Shown piece after piece: positions 1 through 9,885 of a DNA stretch of 64,000 nucleotides (position 1 is its first letter; the number at the start of each line of letters is the position of its first letter). The DNA is from an uncultured Litoreibacter sp. (GTDB taxonomy: Bacteria > Pseudomonadota > Alphaproteobacteria > Rhodobacterales > Rhodobacteraceae): positions 2,608,501-2,672,500 of the forward strand of contig NZ_CANMXB010000001.1 of the NCBI RefSeq assembly GCF_947501785.1. The letters run 5' to 3'. The position numbers and the translations under genes are program-made. Below the pieces are notes generated by a model. It did no database searches, had not been told where the DNA came from, and was given only the letters and a program-made list of their open reading frames with translations.

Positions 1-3000
1 GTCAGATTGCTGTCGAGGGTGCCGTTGACATTCAACGTGCCGCCGCTCTCGTTGGTGGTGCCCGCATCCGCCGTCAGCTCCTGGCCTGCGTTCACGGTCA
101 GGGTGCCGTCATTGGTCACCGCGCCGCCGACAGTGGCATTGCCGGTAACAACAGCGGTGCCGGAGTTGTCCAGAATGCCGGTGATGCTGCCCGCCACATT
201 GGCGTTGCCGCCCAGATCGTTGATCAGGTCGCCGGTCAGCGTACCGGTGGTTGTCACCGTACCGCCGCTCTGGTTGGTGATGTTGGTGGTCATCGTGCCA
301 AGGTTTGTCAGCACGCCGCCATTTTCGTTGGTCACAGCATTCGCGGTCGCGGAACCACCTGCGGCAACGTCAAAAGTGCCCGAGTTGGTAATTTGGTCGA
401 CCCCCAAAAGGGTGCCTGTGGCGGTCACATCCATATCGGCATTGTTGTCCAGATCATTGCCGGCGCCGTAGGTCACCACAGCCTCGTAGGTGACGATGTT
501 TTCGTTCTGCAACCCGCCGTCCAGCGTGATGTCGGAAATGTAATTGATGACGCCAAAGTTGATCGCACTACCAACAAGTCGAACGGAACCGTTGTTGAAG
601 TTTGATCCGGCTTGAATAATGATCGAGCTCGCCATGATGGTAAACCGGCCGCCGCCGCCAATGCGGTTGATGTCACCATTGCTGGTGAAGGTGCCCGAGA
701 CGTTCAGCGTCGTGCCGCCCTGCCCGTTCAGCTCGTCGTTATTGACCAGATTGCCGGTCACCGTGCCGCCATTGTTGGCGGTGAATATGCCGTCATTGGT
801 AAAGTTGTTCCCGAACGTACCACCGTTCGAAATGATGGTGGCCCCTGCAGCGTTCGTGACCGCGCCGGTCACAATGCTGGTCCCCTGCACCGTCGTGGTG
901 CCCGCGTTGTTGATCAACTGGCCGCCGATATTTCCGACAAGTGTCGCGGTGTTGGAATTGGTCAGGTTGCCTTGAATCTGGCCACCCGACGCAACGGTCA
1001 GTTGGCCGGTATTGGTGGCGTTGCCCTGAACCGTGCCGCCAAGGGACACGGTCCCGGCATTGGTCAGGTTGTTCTGGAAGACGCTGTTCGCACCTTGGGT
1101 CAGGTTGCCGCCCGCATTGTTGGTCACAGCACCTTGCACCAGACCGTTGATCGTCGCGGTCGCTGTTGCACCGGCCGACCCATTGGTCAGCGTGCCGGTG
1201 ATCGAGCCGCCCTCGGCCAGCGTCACCGTCGTGTTCGCCGCCGGATCACCGCTGGTGACATTCCCCGCAACACTACCGGTCGCGGCAATATCCAGCGTGT
1301 CGGTGTTTGTGACGTTGCCGGTCAGTGTGCCGTTCACGTCCAGATCGTTGTTATTCGTCACACCGCCATTGGCCGTCAGCGCATTGCCACTTGCGACCAC
1401 CATCGTGCCGTCATTGGTGATCAGCCCGGTGACGGTCGATGTCCCGTCAAACGTCAGCGCGTTGGTGTTGCCAATCGTCCCGGTCACATTGCCCGCAATC
1501 GTGGCAATCCCGGCATTGGTCACGTTGCCGGTGATCTGCGCCAAGGCCGCCACGTCCAGATTGCCGGTGGCAGAGTTCGTCACCGTACCAATCAGCGTGC
1601 CGTTCACATCCAGATCGTCGTTATTCGTAACACCGCCATTGGCTGTCAGCGTGTTGCCACTTGCGACCTCCATTGTGCTGCCATTGGTGATCAGCCCGGT
1701 CACGGTTGAAGTCCCGTCAAACGTCAGCGAGTTGGTGTTGCCAATCGTCCCGGTCACATTGCCCGCAATCGTCGCAATCCCGGCATTGGTCACGTTGCCG
1801 GTGATTTGCCCGAGGGCAGCCACGTCCAGATTGCCGGTGGCAGAGTTCGTCACCGCACCCGCCAGCGTGCCGTTCACATCCAGATCGTCGTTATTCGTAA
1901 CACCACCATTGGCTGTCAGCGTGTTCCCCGCAGCCACTTCCATCGTACCGTCATTGGTGATCAGCCCGGTCACGGTCGAAGTCCCGTCAAACGTCAGCGA
2001 ATTAGTGTTGCCAATCGTCCCGGTCACATTGCCCGCAATCGTGGCAACCCCGGCATTGGTCAGGTTGCCGGTGATCTGCCCGAGGGCCGCCACATCCAGA
2101 TTAGCTCCGGCGTTGTTCGTTACCGCACCCGCCAGCGTGCCGTTCACATCCAGATCATCGTTGTTGGTGATCCCGCTCAGCGCCGTCAACGTATTGCCGG
2201 CGTTGACGTCCACCGTGCCGCCCACATTGTTGGTGATCAGCCCGTTCACGGTGGCGTTGCCCACCACATCCAGCGTTGACGAGTTGGTGATAGTCCCGGT
2301 GATCGTCCCCGCAATATCCGCGTCGCCCGAGTTGGTCAGGTCGCCCTGAATCTGCCCGGTCGTGGCCATGGTCAACGTGCCCACGTTGTTGAGCGACCCG
2401 GTCAGCGTGCCGTTCACGTTCATCACCGCCGTGACAAGGTTCTGCACCAGCGAGGTCGAGAACAGGAAGGTCCCGGTATTGATCGTGAGCACGCCGCTGC
2501 TCTGATTGGTGACGCTGAACGCCGACAGCGTGCCTGTCTCCACTGTCAGATTGGCGCCGCTCTGGTTGGTCAAAGCGCTGACGCCTGTAAGGTTGCCGGT
2601 CACGTCCACGTCGCCGCCCAGCTGGTTGGTCAGGTTGCCGTTGATCGTACCCTCAAGGTCGGCCATGCCCTCATTGACGACAGCGCCGGTTATGGCCCCG
2701 GTCACCGTCAGCGTGCGGGTGGCGTTGTTGGTCAGGGTCGGGGTGATCACTAGGCCCGAGACGGTCATGGTGCCGTTGTTGGCCAAAGACGTCCCTACGG
2801 TGTTCAACGCGCCGCCCAGCAGAACATCCAACGTGCCGTTCTGGGTGACGCCGGATTGCGCGGTCAACGTGGCCCCGCCGTTGACGGTCAGGGTGGCGTC
2901 ATTGGTGATCAGCCCTGAGACGGACACGTCGTCGGTCACGGTCAGGGTGCCGGCGGTGTTGTTGATCGCGCCGGTCACCGACCCCGCGATGCTCGCAGTC

Positions 3001-3695
3001 AAAGAGTTGCTCAGCGTGCCGGTCAGCGACCCGGTGGAGCTCATCACCAAAGTGCCCGCATTGGTCAACCCGCCGCTCAGCGACCCGTCCAGGTTCAGCG
3101 TGCCGCCGCCCCCGACCTGCGTGGCCGAGGTGGTGGTCAACGCCGCGCCGTTGGAAATGGTGACGGTCGGGCCGGTGATGGTGAACCCTTCCAAAGCGGC
3201 GGAGTTCCCCGATAGGATCACTGCGCCGTCGCCGGTAAACGCAAAACCTCCTATCAATTCATTGGACAGAGTCGTCTGAACACCAGTCGCTACCGAAAAC
3301 GAAACCGTGCCACCTGCTCCGCCAATGCTAGCGCCGGTGAAGGTATAACCGTTGCTCTGCACATCGATGCTGCCTGGAACAATAGCGGTACCGACGGTGA
3401 TCGTTACTGTCGGGTCCGTACCATCGATATTTGTTGGGAAGATGACGTCGTCACCATCCGCGTATGTTTCGGCAACAACGACATTCAACCAAACATCGCT
3501 GGTGAAATCCCAAGTGCCAGAAATCGGGTCAGCCCCAACATTGGCCGGATCTGAGCCATTCCAGGTAATTGTTTGCGCGATGAGCGCTTGGGGCACACCT
3601 GCGCTAAAGGACGCCACAGCCACAAGAGCCGCGGTCCGGCGAAGAGCGCCAAAGGTCAGTCCAGTTCCAGCACGTACCAGAAGATCACCAAGCAT
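1..3695 (-). CDS. Very large repetitive secreted adhesin / autotransporter-like protein (3' end outside window)
   Basis: The minus frame is open from the ATG at 3695 to the window edge (1231 codons seen, no stop). The first ~41 residues look like a long signal peptide: a basic N-region, a hydrophobic stretch rich in Ala and Val, and a likely cleavage after ALIA. The mature part opens with TITWNGSDP and then consists almost entirely of short repeats such as GxLTNAGT, GNVTGTIGN and TNNDDLDVNGTL, rich in Asn, Thr, Gly and Val and without Cys. This is typical of right-handed beta-helix passengers of autotransporters or filamentous-haemagglutinin-like adhesins. A 90-residue unit repeats three times (see the repeat entry). 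The C-terminus, which would show a beta-barrel or another anchor, is not visible, so the secretion type is open. Upstream on the minus strand lies an AT-rich stretch with TAGAAT/TATTAT, a plausible promoter. Family call by composition only. Confidence 0.75.
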   Translation of the reverse strand, partial: MLGDLLVRAGTGLTFGALRRTAALVAVASFSAGVPQALIAQTITWNGSDPANVGADPISGTWDFTSDVWLNVVVAETYADGDDVIFPTNIDGTDPTVTITVGTAIVPGSIDVQSNGYTFTGASIGGAGGTVSFSVATGVQTTLSNELIGGFAFTGDGAVILSGNSAALEGFTITGPTVTISNGAALTTTSATQVGGGGTLNLDGSLSGGLTNAGTLVMSSTGSLTGTLSNSLTASIAGSVTGAINNTAGTLTVTDDVSVSGLITNDATLTVNGGATLTAQSGVTQNGTLDVLLGGALNTVGTSLANNGTMTVSGLVITPTLTNNATRTLTVTGAITGAVVNEGMADLEGTINGNLTNQLGGDVDVTGNLTGVSALTNQSGANLTVETGTLSAFSVTNQSSGVLTINTGTFLFSTSLVQNLVTAVMNVNGTLTGSLNNVGTLTMATTGQIQGDLTNSGDADIAGTITGTITNSSTLDVVGNATVNGLITNNVGGTVDVNAGNTLTALSGITNNDDLDVNGTLAGAVTNNAGANLDVAALGQITGNLTNAGVATIAGNVTGTIGNTNSLTFDGTSTVTGLITNDGTMEVAAGNTLTANGGVTNNDDLDVNGTLAGAVTNSATGNLDVAALGQITGNVTNAGIATIAGNVTGTIGNTNSLTFDGTSTVTGLITNGSTMEVASGNTLTANGGVTNNDDLDVNGTLIGTVTNSATGNLDVAALAQITGNVTNAGIATIAGNVTGTIGNTNALTFDGTSTVTGLITNDGTMVVASGNALTANGGVTNNNDLDVNGTLTGNVTNTDTLDIAATGSVAGNVTSGDPAANTTVTLAEGGSITGTLTNGSAGATATATINGLVQGAVTNNAGGNLTQGANSVFQNNLTNAGTVSLGGTVQGNATNTGQLTVASGGQIQGNLTNSNTATLVGNIGGQLINNAGTTTVQGTSIVTGAVTNAAGATIISNGGTFGNNFTNDGIFTANNGGTVTGNLVNNDELNGQGGTTLNVSGTFTSNGDINRIGGGGRFTIMASSIIIQAGSNFNNGSVRLVGSAINFGVINYISDITLDGGLQNENIVTYEAVVTYGAGNDLDNNADMDVTATGTLLGVDQITNSGTFDVAAGGSATANAVTNENGGVLTNLGTMTTNITNQSGGTVTTTGTLTGDLINDLGGNANVAGSITGILDNSGTAVVTGNATVGGAVTNDGTLTVNAGQELTADAGTTNESGGTLNVNGTLDSNL
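1331..2150 (-). repeat. 270-bp tandem repeats inside the adhesin gene
   Basis: The phrase CGTTCACRTCCAGATC recurs at 1331, 1601, 1871 and 2141, exactly 270 bp apart. This gives three full in-frame units of 90 residues each. Within a unit the order on the coding strand is DVNGTL, VTNSATGNLDVAALGQITGN, VTNAGIATIAG, VTGTIGNTNSLTFDGTSTVTG and LITNDGTMEVA. The units are nearly identical in DNA, including silent positions, which suggests recent duplication or gene conversion. Repeat number may therefore vary between strains. Confidence 0.9.
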
Positions 3696-4615
3696 AACGA
3701 ACCCCAAAAAATAATATTCTAAAAACTGATTCCGTTCCCATTAACCAGAATCGGGGCAGCACCGTTGATAAGCAAGGAAAAAATGCAGTTTTTTGTGCAG
3801 TGCGGCATGCCCGCAGTGTCCAATGTTGCAGGTTTCGCACCATTGTAGAAACGCGCCCGGGCAGGTCCAATACTTCAAGGTGTCAGAGCACCCCAAATGC
3901 GCCGGACCCAAACGCATCCCCGCCGCGCCTTCGCATCTGCGCTTGTCTCAGATTTGGGCGTCATAGGGTGGCCCCGTACGCGTCGCGCAACGCGACCATT
4001 AGGTTGCCGATCATGCTCACCCCGCTGCCCTGCACCACATGCCGTCCGCAGGTGTGGTCAAAAAATTGGACATCTCGTCCACCTCTGCAAAGACCGATTT
4101 GGCTATGTCGCAGTAAAGGCGCAATCGATGACGCCCATCCAGCGGTGAAGTAATTAAAATTACAAAATCAATACCTTACATATTCCAGCATAATGCCAAA
4201 CGTAAGGCAGCACAGCGGCTGAGTTGGTATTGCGCCGCTGTATCAGGGGTCCGGATGCTCGATGCTATCGCTATGGACATGCAGACACGCATCCAAGGAA
4301 TGACGGACGTTCCACGTTGAGCGCTGACAACAAACAGATAGGCAAAAACCAAAATTTAACGCCGGAAAACGCAATTGAAGCAACCGGGTGGGCAATTCGG
4401 CGATGAGCAAACCAATGAGATTGCGAGCGCGTGTTGGGGAAGATGCCGCAATATTAAGTCGCATATTGACAGGTGGATGTAGATGACCCAACGGAATTGG
4501 AGCAACGGATTGTCTAGCTCTGCGGCGTATCCGGCGGTTTTGAGCTCTAAGTGGCCCAACGCTGCTCATGCTTTCAATTTCATTCGGTTAGTGCGCCGGT
4601 ACAACCTTAGTGAAA
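3696..4615. other. Non-coding stretch between adhesin gene and hemE
   Basis: These 920 bp hold only short open frames without recognisable domains or good ribosome sites, and they overlap one another on both strands. The part next to 3695 is AT-rich and probably carries the adhesin promoter. The part near 4150-4200 is also AT-rich. I see no tRNA, no IS ends and no convincing terminator. Fragments on the minus strand around 3990-4150 could be remnants of an old gene, but I cannot name it. Confidence 0.5.
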
Positions 4616-5650
4616 TCAGCCGCCACGCACCGTGTCGATCATCAACTGTACGTTCTCCGGGTCCGCATCAGGGGTGATGCCGTGGCCGAGGTTGAAGATG
4701 TGAGGACCGCCTTTAAGCGCATCCACAATCCGCTTTGTTTCCGACACCAGAGTATCGCCGCCGGTCACCATGTGGGTCGACTTCAGGTTGCCCTGAACGC
4801 AGCCGCCGGTTTGCACATTGGCCGCAACCCAGTCAGCCTCGACGCCATCATCGACCGCAATGCAGTCCGCGCCTATGGCAGCATGTGCGCCTATGTATTT
4901 TTCTCCGGCGCCGCGCGGGAAGGCAATCACAGGAATGCCGGGGTGTTTCTCTTTCAAAGCCTGTGTGATCCGCTGCATCGGCTTGATGGAGTATTGTGCG
5001 AAGTCGTCGCCTTGAAGCGATCCGGCCCAGCTGTCGAAGATTTTGACCACCTCGGCCCCGGCCTCGATTTGGGCGGACATGTAAGAAATGGTGGCCTCGG
5101 TGATGCGCTCCATCAGCCCGTCAAACACCGCACGGTTGTCAGCCTTCAGCGCGTGGGCGGGTCCCTGATCCGGCGTGCCTTGGCCCGCGATCATGTATGT
5201 GGCGACGGTCCAGGGCGCGCCTGCGAAACCGATCAAGGTGGTCTCCTCTGGTAGCTCTTTGGACAGGATGTTGACGGTCTCATAGACCGGCGACAGGTGT
5301 TCGTGGATGTCGTCGGCGGGCTTCAGTTTGGCCAGCTCATCAGCGGTAGTGATGGTGGACAGGCGCGGGCCCTCGCCGGTGACGAACCACAGGTCCGCGC
5401 CCAGCGCTTGGGGGACCAGCAAGATGTCCGCGAAGAGGATCGCCGCGTCAAACCCATAGCGGCGGATGGGTTGCAACGTGACCTCGGCGGCCAGTTCGGA
5501 ATTGTAGCAGAGCGACAGGAAGTCCCCGGCCTCGGCGCGCGTGGCACGGTATTCTGGCAGGTAGCGGCCGGCTTGTCGCATCATCCAGATCGGAGGGGTC
5601 GGAAGGGTCTCGCCAGCGAGAGCCCGAAGGATGGTTTTGTCTTTGCTCAT
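4616..5650 (-). CDS. hemE: Uroporphyrinogen decarboxylase
   Basis: HemE decarboxylates the four acetate side chains of uroporphyrinogen III to give coproporphyrinogen III in the cytoplasm, a step shared by haem and bacteriochlorophyll synthesis. The 344-residue protein has normal family length. The signature [17 protein letters not shown] lies at about residues 19-35, with the substrate-binding Arg and the following [21 protein letters not shown] motif, and [12 protein letters not shown] further on. The start ATG at 5650 gives the usual N-terminus. It diverges from hemC with 100 bp between the starts, and a PpsR-type operator lies there. The call is firm. Confidence 0.96.
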   Translation of the reverse strand: MSKDKTILRALAGETLPTPPIWMMRQAGRYLPEYRATRAEAGDFLSLCYNSELAAEVTLQPIRRYGFDAAILFADILLVPQALGADLWFVTGEGPRLSTITTADELAKLKPADDIHEHLSPVYETVNILSKELPEETTLIGFAGAPWTVATYMIAGQGTPDQGPAHALKADNRAVFDGLMERITEATISYMSAQIEAGAEVVKIFDSWAGSLQGDDFAQYSIKPMQRITQALKEKHPGIPVIAFPRGAGEKYIGAHAAIGADCIAVDDGVEADWVAANVQTGGCVQGNLKSTHMVTGGDTLVSETKRIVDALKGGPHIFNLGHGITPDADPENVQLMIDTVRGG

Positions 5651-5715
5651 AGCGGCGTGCTTCCTGCTGACTTCTTCGCCGCATCATGCTTTTTCAGGGC
5701 ACAGGATACAAGAGT

Positions 5716-5733
5716 TGTCAGGCAGAGTTTACA
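5716..5733. promoter_or_regulatory. PpsR/CrtJ-type operator between hemE and hemC
   Basis: The 18 bp TGTCAGGCAGAGTTTACA fit TGT-N12-ACA, the target of the photosynthesis repressor PpsR/CrtJ. The site lies 17 bp upstream of the hemC ATG and 65 bp upstream of hemE. It is suited to couple tetrapyrrole supply to the repressor gene present at 23111. Found by eye; binding is inferred. Confidence 0.6.
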
Positions 5734-5750
5734 CCTTTAACACTGTGGTC

Positions 5751-6698
5751 ATGAGCTATGAATTACCCAGCCCCGCCAAGCCTTTAAACATCGGCACCCG
5801 CGGGTCGCCGCTCGCCTTGGCGCAGGCCTATGAGACGCGCGAAAGGCTTTCAAAGGCCTTTGATCTGCCGCTTGAGGCGTTCGCAATTGTGGTGATTAAG
5901 ACAACTGGCGACAAGATCATCGACCGGCCGCTGAAAGAGATCGGCGGCAAGGGGCTTTTTACCCGCGAGATCGAGGATGACATGTTGTCCGGCAAGATCG
6001 ACATTGCGGTGCATTCGATGAAGGACATGCCGACGGCGCAGCCTGATGGGCTGCTGCTGGACACCTATCTGCCGCGCGAAGACGTGCGGGATGCGTTCAT
6101 CTCGCCACGCGCATCCGGCTTGGCCGATTTGGCCGCTGGAACGGTGGTTGGCACCTCATCCTTGCGCCGCAAAGCGCAGTTGAAACTGCGGCGTCCGGAT
6201 CTGGAAGTGGTGGAGTTTCGTGGCAATTTGCAGACCCGGCTGAAGAAACTGGATGACGGCGTGGCGGAAGCGACGTTCCTGGCGATGGCGGGGCTGATCC
6301 GGCTGAAGATGGATGAGGTCCCGAAGTCCGCGATTGAGGTGGAGGATATGCTGCCGGCCGTCGCGCAAGGCGCGATAGGGATTGAACGGCGCGCGGATGA
6401 TATGCGGGCTGCAGACATGCTGGCGGCTATTCATGACGGGCCGACGGGGCAGCGACTGGCAGCGGAGCGCAGCTTCCTGGCGAAACTGGACGGGTCCTGC
6501 GAAACGCCGATTGCGGGGCTGTCCGAGTTGGACGGCAACACCATGCGTCTGCGCGGGGAGGTCCTGCGGCCTGACGGGTCAGAAGCGATAGGCGATGACG
6601 TGACCTGCGCCATTGAAGACGGCGCGGCGGCGGGTCGGGCTATGGCTGAAAAACTGTTGTCCCAGGCGGGCCCTGCCTTCTTCGACTGGCGTCAGTAA
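5751..6698 (+). CDS. hemC: Hydroxymethylbilane synthase (porphobilinogen deaminase)
   Basis: HemC joins four porphobilinogens into hydroxymethylbilane, upstream of HemE. The frame is open further upstream, but the ATG at 5751 gives the normal N-terminus with the conserved LNIGTRGSPLALAQ at residues 12-25. It yields 315 residues, the usual length. Other landmarks are the GGKGLFTREIEDDMLSG block (66-81), HSMKDMP (88-94), GTSSLRRKAQL (134-144) and Cys250 in LDGSCETPIAG, the attachment site of the dipyrromethane cofactor. The gene is divergent from hemE, convergent with hemA, and ends just before a double palindrome. Confidence 0.96.
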   Translation: MSYELPSPAKPLNIGTRGSPLALAQAYETRERLSKAFDLPLEAFAIVVIKTTGDKIIDRPLKEIGGKGLFTREIEDDMLSGKIDIAVHSMKDMPTAQPDGLLLDTYLPREDVRDAFISPRASGLADLAAGTVVGTSSLRRKAQLKLRRPDLEVVEFRGNLQTRLKKLDDGVAEATFLAMAGLIRLKMDEVPKSAIEVEDMLPAVAQGAIGIERRADDMRAADMLAAIHDGPTGQRLAAERSFLAKLDGSCETPIAGLSELDGNTMRLRGEVLRPDGSEAIGDDVTCAIEDGAAAGRAMAEKLLSQAGPAFFDWRQ

Positions 6699-6700
6699 GG

Positions 6701-6755
6701 GGCGCCAATTCCTCGAGGAGGAATTGGATCCAAACTCTCCTCGAGAGTTTGGCGC
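6701..6755. terminator. Double palindrome between convergent hemC and hemA (possible bidirectional terminator or REP-like element)
   Basis: Two perfect 10-bp stems with 3-nt loops stand side by side. The first is 6705-6714 with 6718-6727 (CCAATTCCTC / GAGGAATTGG). The second is 6730-6739 with 6743-6752 (CCAAACTCTC / GAGAGTTTGG). GCGCCA at 6702-6707 can also pair with TGGCGC at 6750-6755, which would close a three-way junction. The element fills the 58-bp gap between the hemC stop and the hemA stop. It has no T-tract, so factor-independent termination is uncertain. Confidence 0.6.
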
Positions 6756-6756
6756 G

Positions 6757-7971
6757 TCAGGCGACCGCATGCGCGATTGCGCATTGTTTCCACAGAGTTG
6801 TAAGTGCCCTCAGCAGGTGGGCGATGTCTTCGTCCGAATGCAGCGGAGACGGCGTGAAGCGCAGACGCTCGGTGCCTTTGGGCACTGTGGGATAATTGAT
6901 CGGCTGCACATAGATGCCCCATTCATCCATCAGGTAGTCGGCCAACATCTTGGTTTTGACCGGATCCTTGATCATCACCGGCACGATGTGGCTGTCATTC
7001 ATCATATGCGGGATGCCCGCGCGGTCGAGCCCGTCGCGGAGTTTCTTGACCTGCTCCCGCTGCTTCATACGTTCCGTATCGGATTGCTTGAGATGCGCGA
7101 TGGAGGTTTTCGCCGCCGCCGCCACGGCGGGTGGCAGCGCGGTAGTGAAGATGAAGCCAGAGGCAAAGCTGCGGATGAAATCGCACAATGCCGCCGAGCC
7201 GGTGATGTAACCACCGACGACGCCAAAGGCTTTGCCGAGCGTGCCCTCGATCAGTGTGATGCGGTCCATCAGGCCTTCTTGTTCAGCCACGCCGCCGCCA
7301 CGCGGGCCATAGAGCCCGACGCCGTGAACCTCGTCCAGATAGGTCATGGCGCCGAATTTCTCTGCGACCTCAACGATTTCGAGGATGGGGGCGATGTCTC
7401 CATCCATGGAATAGACAGACTCGAATGCCACGATCTTTGGAACGTTGGCGGGAAGGGCTTGCAGCTTGGCCTCCAGGTCCTCGACGTCGTTGTGCTTCCA
7501 CAGCACCTTGTCGGCGCGGGAGTGGCGGATGCCTTCGATCATTGACGCGTGGTTGCCAGCGTCAGAAAGGATTACGCAATTTTCCAATCGGCTGCCTAGT
7601 GTGGACAATGCCGCCCAGTTGGACACGTAGCCGGAGGTGAACAGCAGCGCCGCTTCCTTGTTATGCAGATCGGCCAGTTCCGCCTCCAGCAACAAGTGAT
7701 CGTGGTTCGTGCCGGAGATGTTCCGGGTGCCTCCTGCGCCGGTACCGGTGCGCTTGACCGCCTCGCACATGGCGTCGATCACCATTTGGTTCTGCCCCAT
7801 ACCAAGGTAATCGTTAGAGCACCATACAGTGACGTCGCGCTGCTCCCCATCGACGTGGTTTGAACACAAAGGGAACTTACCGCATTTTCGCTCCAGTTCC
7901 GCGAAGTAGCGGTAATTGCCCTCTTCCTTAAGGGCGTCGAGCTGGGCGTTGAAAAGCGCGTCAAAGTTCAT
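6757..7971 (-). CDS. hemA: 5-Aminolevulinate synthase
   Basis: HemA condenses glycine and succinyl-CoA to 5-aminolevulinate, the first step of the alphaproteobacterial C4 (Shemin) pathway; it is PLP-dependent and cytoplasmic. The 404 residues match the family. Visible are [12 protein letters not shown] near residue 49, [17 protein letters not shown] near 76-92, the [17 protein letters not shown] block, and the PLP lysine in [14 protein letters not shown]. It is the last gene of the bch/puh superoperon. Its start overlaps the end of puhE by 11 bp, so the two are probably translationally coupled. Confidence 0.96.
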   Translation of the reverse strand: MNFDALFNAQLDALKEEGNYRYFAELERKCGKFPLCSNHVDGEQRDVTVWCSNDYLGMGQNQMVIDAMCEAVKRTGTGAGGTRNISGTNHDHLLLEAELADLHNKEAALLFTSGYVSNWAALSTLGSRLENCVILSDAGNHASMIEGIRHSRADKVLWKHNDVEDLEAKLQALPANVPKIVAFESVYSMDGDIAPILEIVEVAEKFGAMTYLDEVHGVGLYGPRGGGVAEQEGLMDRITLIEGTLGKAFGVVGGYITGSAALCDFIRSFASGFIFTTALPPAVAAAAKTSIAHLKQSDTERMKQREQVKKLRDGLDRAGIPHMMNDSHIVPVMIKDPVKTKMLADYLMDEWGIYVQPINYPTVPKGTERLRFTPSPLHSDEDIAHLLRALTTLWKQCAIAHAVA

Positions 7972-8758
7972 TGGATTTTCCTTCGGTCGTGCTGGCGGCG
8001 GGAAGCATCCAGCGCCATAGTTTTGCGTCGGGCAATGGGATGACCATCAGCCAGTGTTCGATCGTGGCGAGTGTCGCCAAGGCGGTGAGAAGCGCGAAGC
8101 CCGCAATGGACGGGCCGGCACTGGAAAAGAGACGTTCGGCGAAGCAGGCGGCAGTGATGGACAGGAAGGTCACCCCGATAGGGAAAGCCGCAGTGATTTG
8201 GCGCTGACGGAAGTAGGATTTGATGTGCTGCAGCGGCTGCGGCACAAATTCGGTGTTGATGCGCGGAACTCCGAAATAGAGGTTCAGCTTGGCGGAGATG
8301 CGCGCGACAAAGAGGATGACATAGGCCCATAGGCCAAAGGTATTTTCGGCGCCGGTGGTGATGGTGATGACAGCGAGGAGCGCACCGAAAAGCAGCAATT
8401 CGTGATGGGCGACCGTGTTCCAGGCGCGGATGAAACGGTCTTTACCCACAAGGCCCGGCGGGCATTCGCGGCGTTCGGGGCCGGTAATGATGCCTGATAG
8501 GAACGCCAGCTCAATCCAGCCCCAGATCAGCAGGACCGACAAGAAGGAAATGTAGACGTTTTGCAACGTCAGCGCCGCCGAAGACACGATCAGTCCGGCG
8601 AAGCCAAGAGCTGCGAGCGGGATCGACAAGAACACCGCGCGACCATGGGCGACGGCCTCCCCCGCGTCGGATTTGCGCACGATCAGCAGGATCGCCCCGG
8701 TGAAAAACCACCAGGCGAACACTGCAAAAATCGCGGCTATCCAAGGGGAGGACATCAT
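7961..8758 (-). CDS. puhE: Photosynthetic complex assembly protein PuhE
   Basis: A 265-residue integral membrane protein with about seven hydrophobic segments, for example [19 protein letters not shown] (residues 8-26) and a run of others up to ~245. Length, topology and position between acsF and hemA match PuhE (orf274 of Rhodobacter capsulatus), which affects reaction centre and antenna assembly in the inner membrane. Its start overlaps the acsF stop by one base (TAATG); a second ATG follows immediately at 8755. The biochemical function of the family is not established. Confidence 0.9.
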   Translation of the reverse strand: MMSSPWIAAIFAVFAWWFFTGAILLIVRKSDAGEAVAHGRAVFLSIPLAALGFAGLIVSSAALTLQNVYISFLSVLLIWGWIELAFLSGIITGPERRECPPGLVGKDRFIRAWNTVAHHELLLFGALLAVITITTGAENTFGLWAYVILFVARISAKLNLYFGVPRINTEFVPQPLQHIKSYFRQRQITAAFPIGVTFLSITAACFAERLFSSAGPSIAGFALLTALATLATIEHWLMVIPLPDAKLWRWMLPAASTTEGKSNEL

Positions 8759-9885
8759 TAGTAGGCGGGCTCCATCACTGAGGATTCAGGAACGTCGTTG
8801 TGAATAACCGGGATGGTGAAGATCGCGATGAACGCGGTCGCCGCTTTGGCCATACCAACAATGCGGGACACCGTTCCGACGATGCCACCCTTTTCCTTGC
8901 CGTTGGCGACTTGGATGGAAGCACGCTCCATCCTGTCCAGATTTGGCCGCCAGCGTGGGTGGTCAATGTCCAACGTAAACGGGAACACCTGTTTCGAGAT
9001 TTCTGACGTCTTGCGGTAGACCTCTTGCCCGTACCACGTCACATCCACGCCAAGCGCTTCGTGAAACAGCGGGCGCTGGTGATCGCGCACCCACATTGTG
9101 GAATAGACCGCTGTGAGGAAGAACTTGATCCACATTTTGTTGACGCGGCTTGTCGTAAGCGTGGGGTCGGTTTTCATCAACAACGCGAAGGCCTCACCGT
9201 GTGAAAACTCGTCGTTGCACCATTCGCGGAACCACTGAAAAATCGGGTGGAAGCGCTTGTCGGGGTGTTGTTCGAGGTGGCGGAAGATCGTGATGTAGCG
9301 CGCGTAGCCGATCTTTTCCGACAGGTAGGTCGCGTAGTAGATGAATTTCGGACGGAAGTAGGTGTACTTCTTCTGCTGCGTCAGGAAGCCCAGATTGACC
9401 CGAATGCCCGCTTCACGAAGGGTGTCATTGATAAACCCCGCATGGCGGGCCTCATCGCGTGCCATGAGCTGGAATAACGTCGTGATGTCGGTGTTTGAGC
9501 CACGGCGCTTCATTTCTTTGTAGAGAACACAGCCGGAAAACTCGGCGGTGCAGGAAGAGATCAGGAAGTCGATAAACTCGGCTTTCAACGCCGGGTCCAT
9601 GCCTTCCCAATTGGCGTCCCATTCGTCGTTCTTCTTGAAGTGACCCTTGTTAGGGTCGGACTTCATCCGGCCAATCAGCGCGTCCCATTCTTCGCGAACG
9701 GGGGAGACGTCAATTGCGTCCATCTCATCAAAATCGGTGGTGTAGAAGCGCGGCGTCAGAAGTGTGTTCTGCATGGCTACTTCGGTGGCCATCTCCGATG
9801 TCATCTCGGGGCCATCAAGCGCGTCTTGCGCGGCAATGGCTTCTTCGGCGGTGTTTGCAAAAGCGGAGTGGGTTGGCTTGTTCAT
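8758..9885 (-). CDS. acsF: Mg-protoporphyrin IX monomethyl ester oxidative cyclase (aerobic)
   Basis: AcsF uses O2 and a diiron centre to form ring E of bacteriochlorophyll, giving protochlorophyllide. The 375-residue protein shows the diiron ligand motifs EFSGCVLYKE (from E115), DEARH (144-148) and NDEFSHGE (224-231). Its presence fits an aerobic phototroph; the anaerobic cyclase BchE is not in this window. A strong ribosome site (GAGGAGG) precedes the ATG at 9885, which overlaps the stop of the upstream small gene by 4 bp (ATGA). Confidence 0.96.
   Translation of the reverse strand: MNKPTHSAFANTAEEAIAAQDALDGPEMTSEMATEVAMQNTLLTPRFYTTDFDEMDAIDVSPVREEWDALIGRMKSDPNKGHFKKNDEWDANWEGMDPALKAEFIDFLISSCTAEFSGCVLYKEMKRRGSNTDITTLFQLMARDEARHAGFINDTLREAGIRVNLGFLTQQKKYTYFRPKFIYYATYLSEKIGYARYITIFRHLEQHPDKRFHPIFQWFREWCNDEFSHGEAFALLMKTDPTLTTSRVNKMWIKFFLTAVYSTMWVRDHQRPLFHEALGVDVTWYGQEVYRKTSEISKQVFPFTLDIDHPRWRPNLDRMERASIQVANGKEKGGIVGTVSRIVGMAKAATAFIAIFTIPVIHNDVPESSVMEPAY

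Noticed and set aside
1331-2150. Regularly spaced repeats as a CRISPR array
   Set aside because: The period is 270 bp, the units are repeated throughout, and they are in frame inside a coding region; there are no spacers or cas genes.
612-2349. Long plus-strand open frames (365 and 438 codons) across the first 2.4 kb
   Set aside because: They are shadows of the repetitive minus-strand adhesin gene; their products are low-complexity Val/Pro or Arg/Gly strings without start signals.
3800-4569. Several 60-117-codon frames on both strands between the adhesin gene and hemE
   Set aside because: They overlap one another, have no recognisable domains or good ribosome sites, and look like chance frames in GC-rich DNA.
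6613-7545. 310-codon plus-strand frame running from the end of hemC over hemA
   Set aside because: It lies opposite the conserved hemA coding sequence and has no family features.
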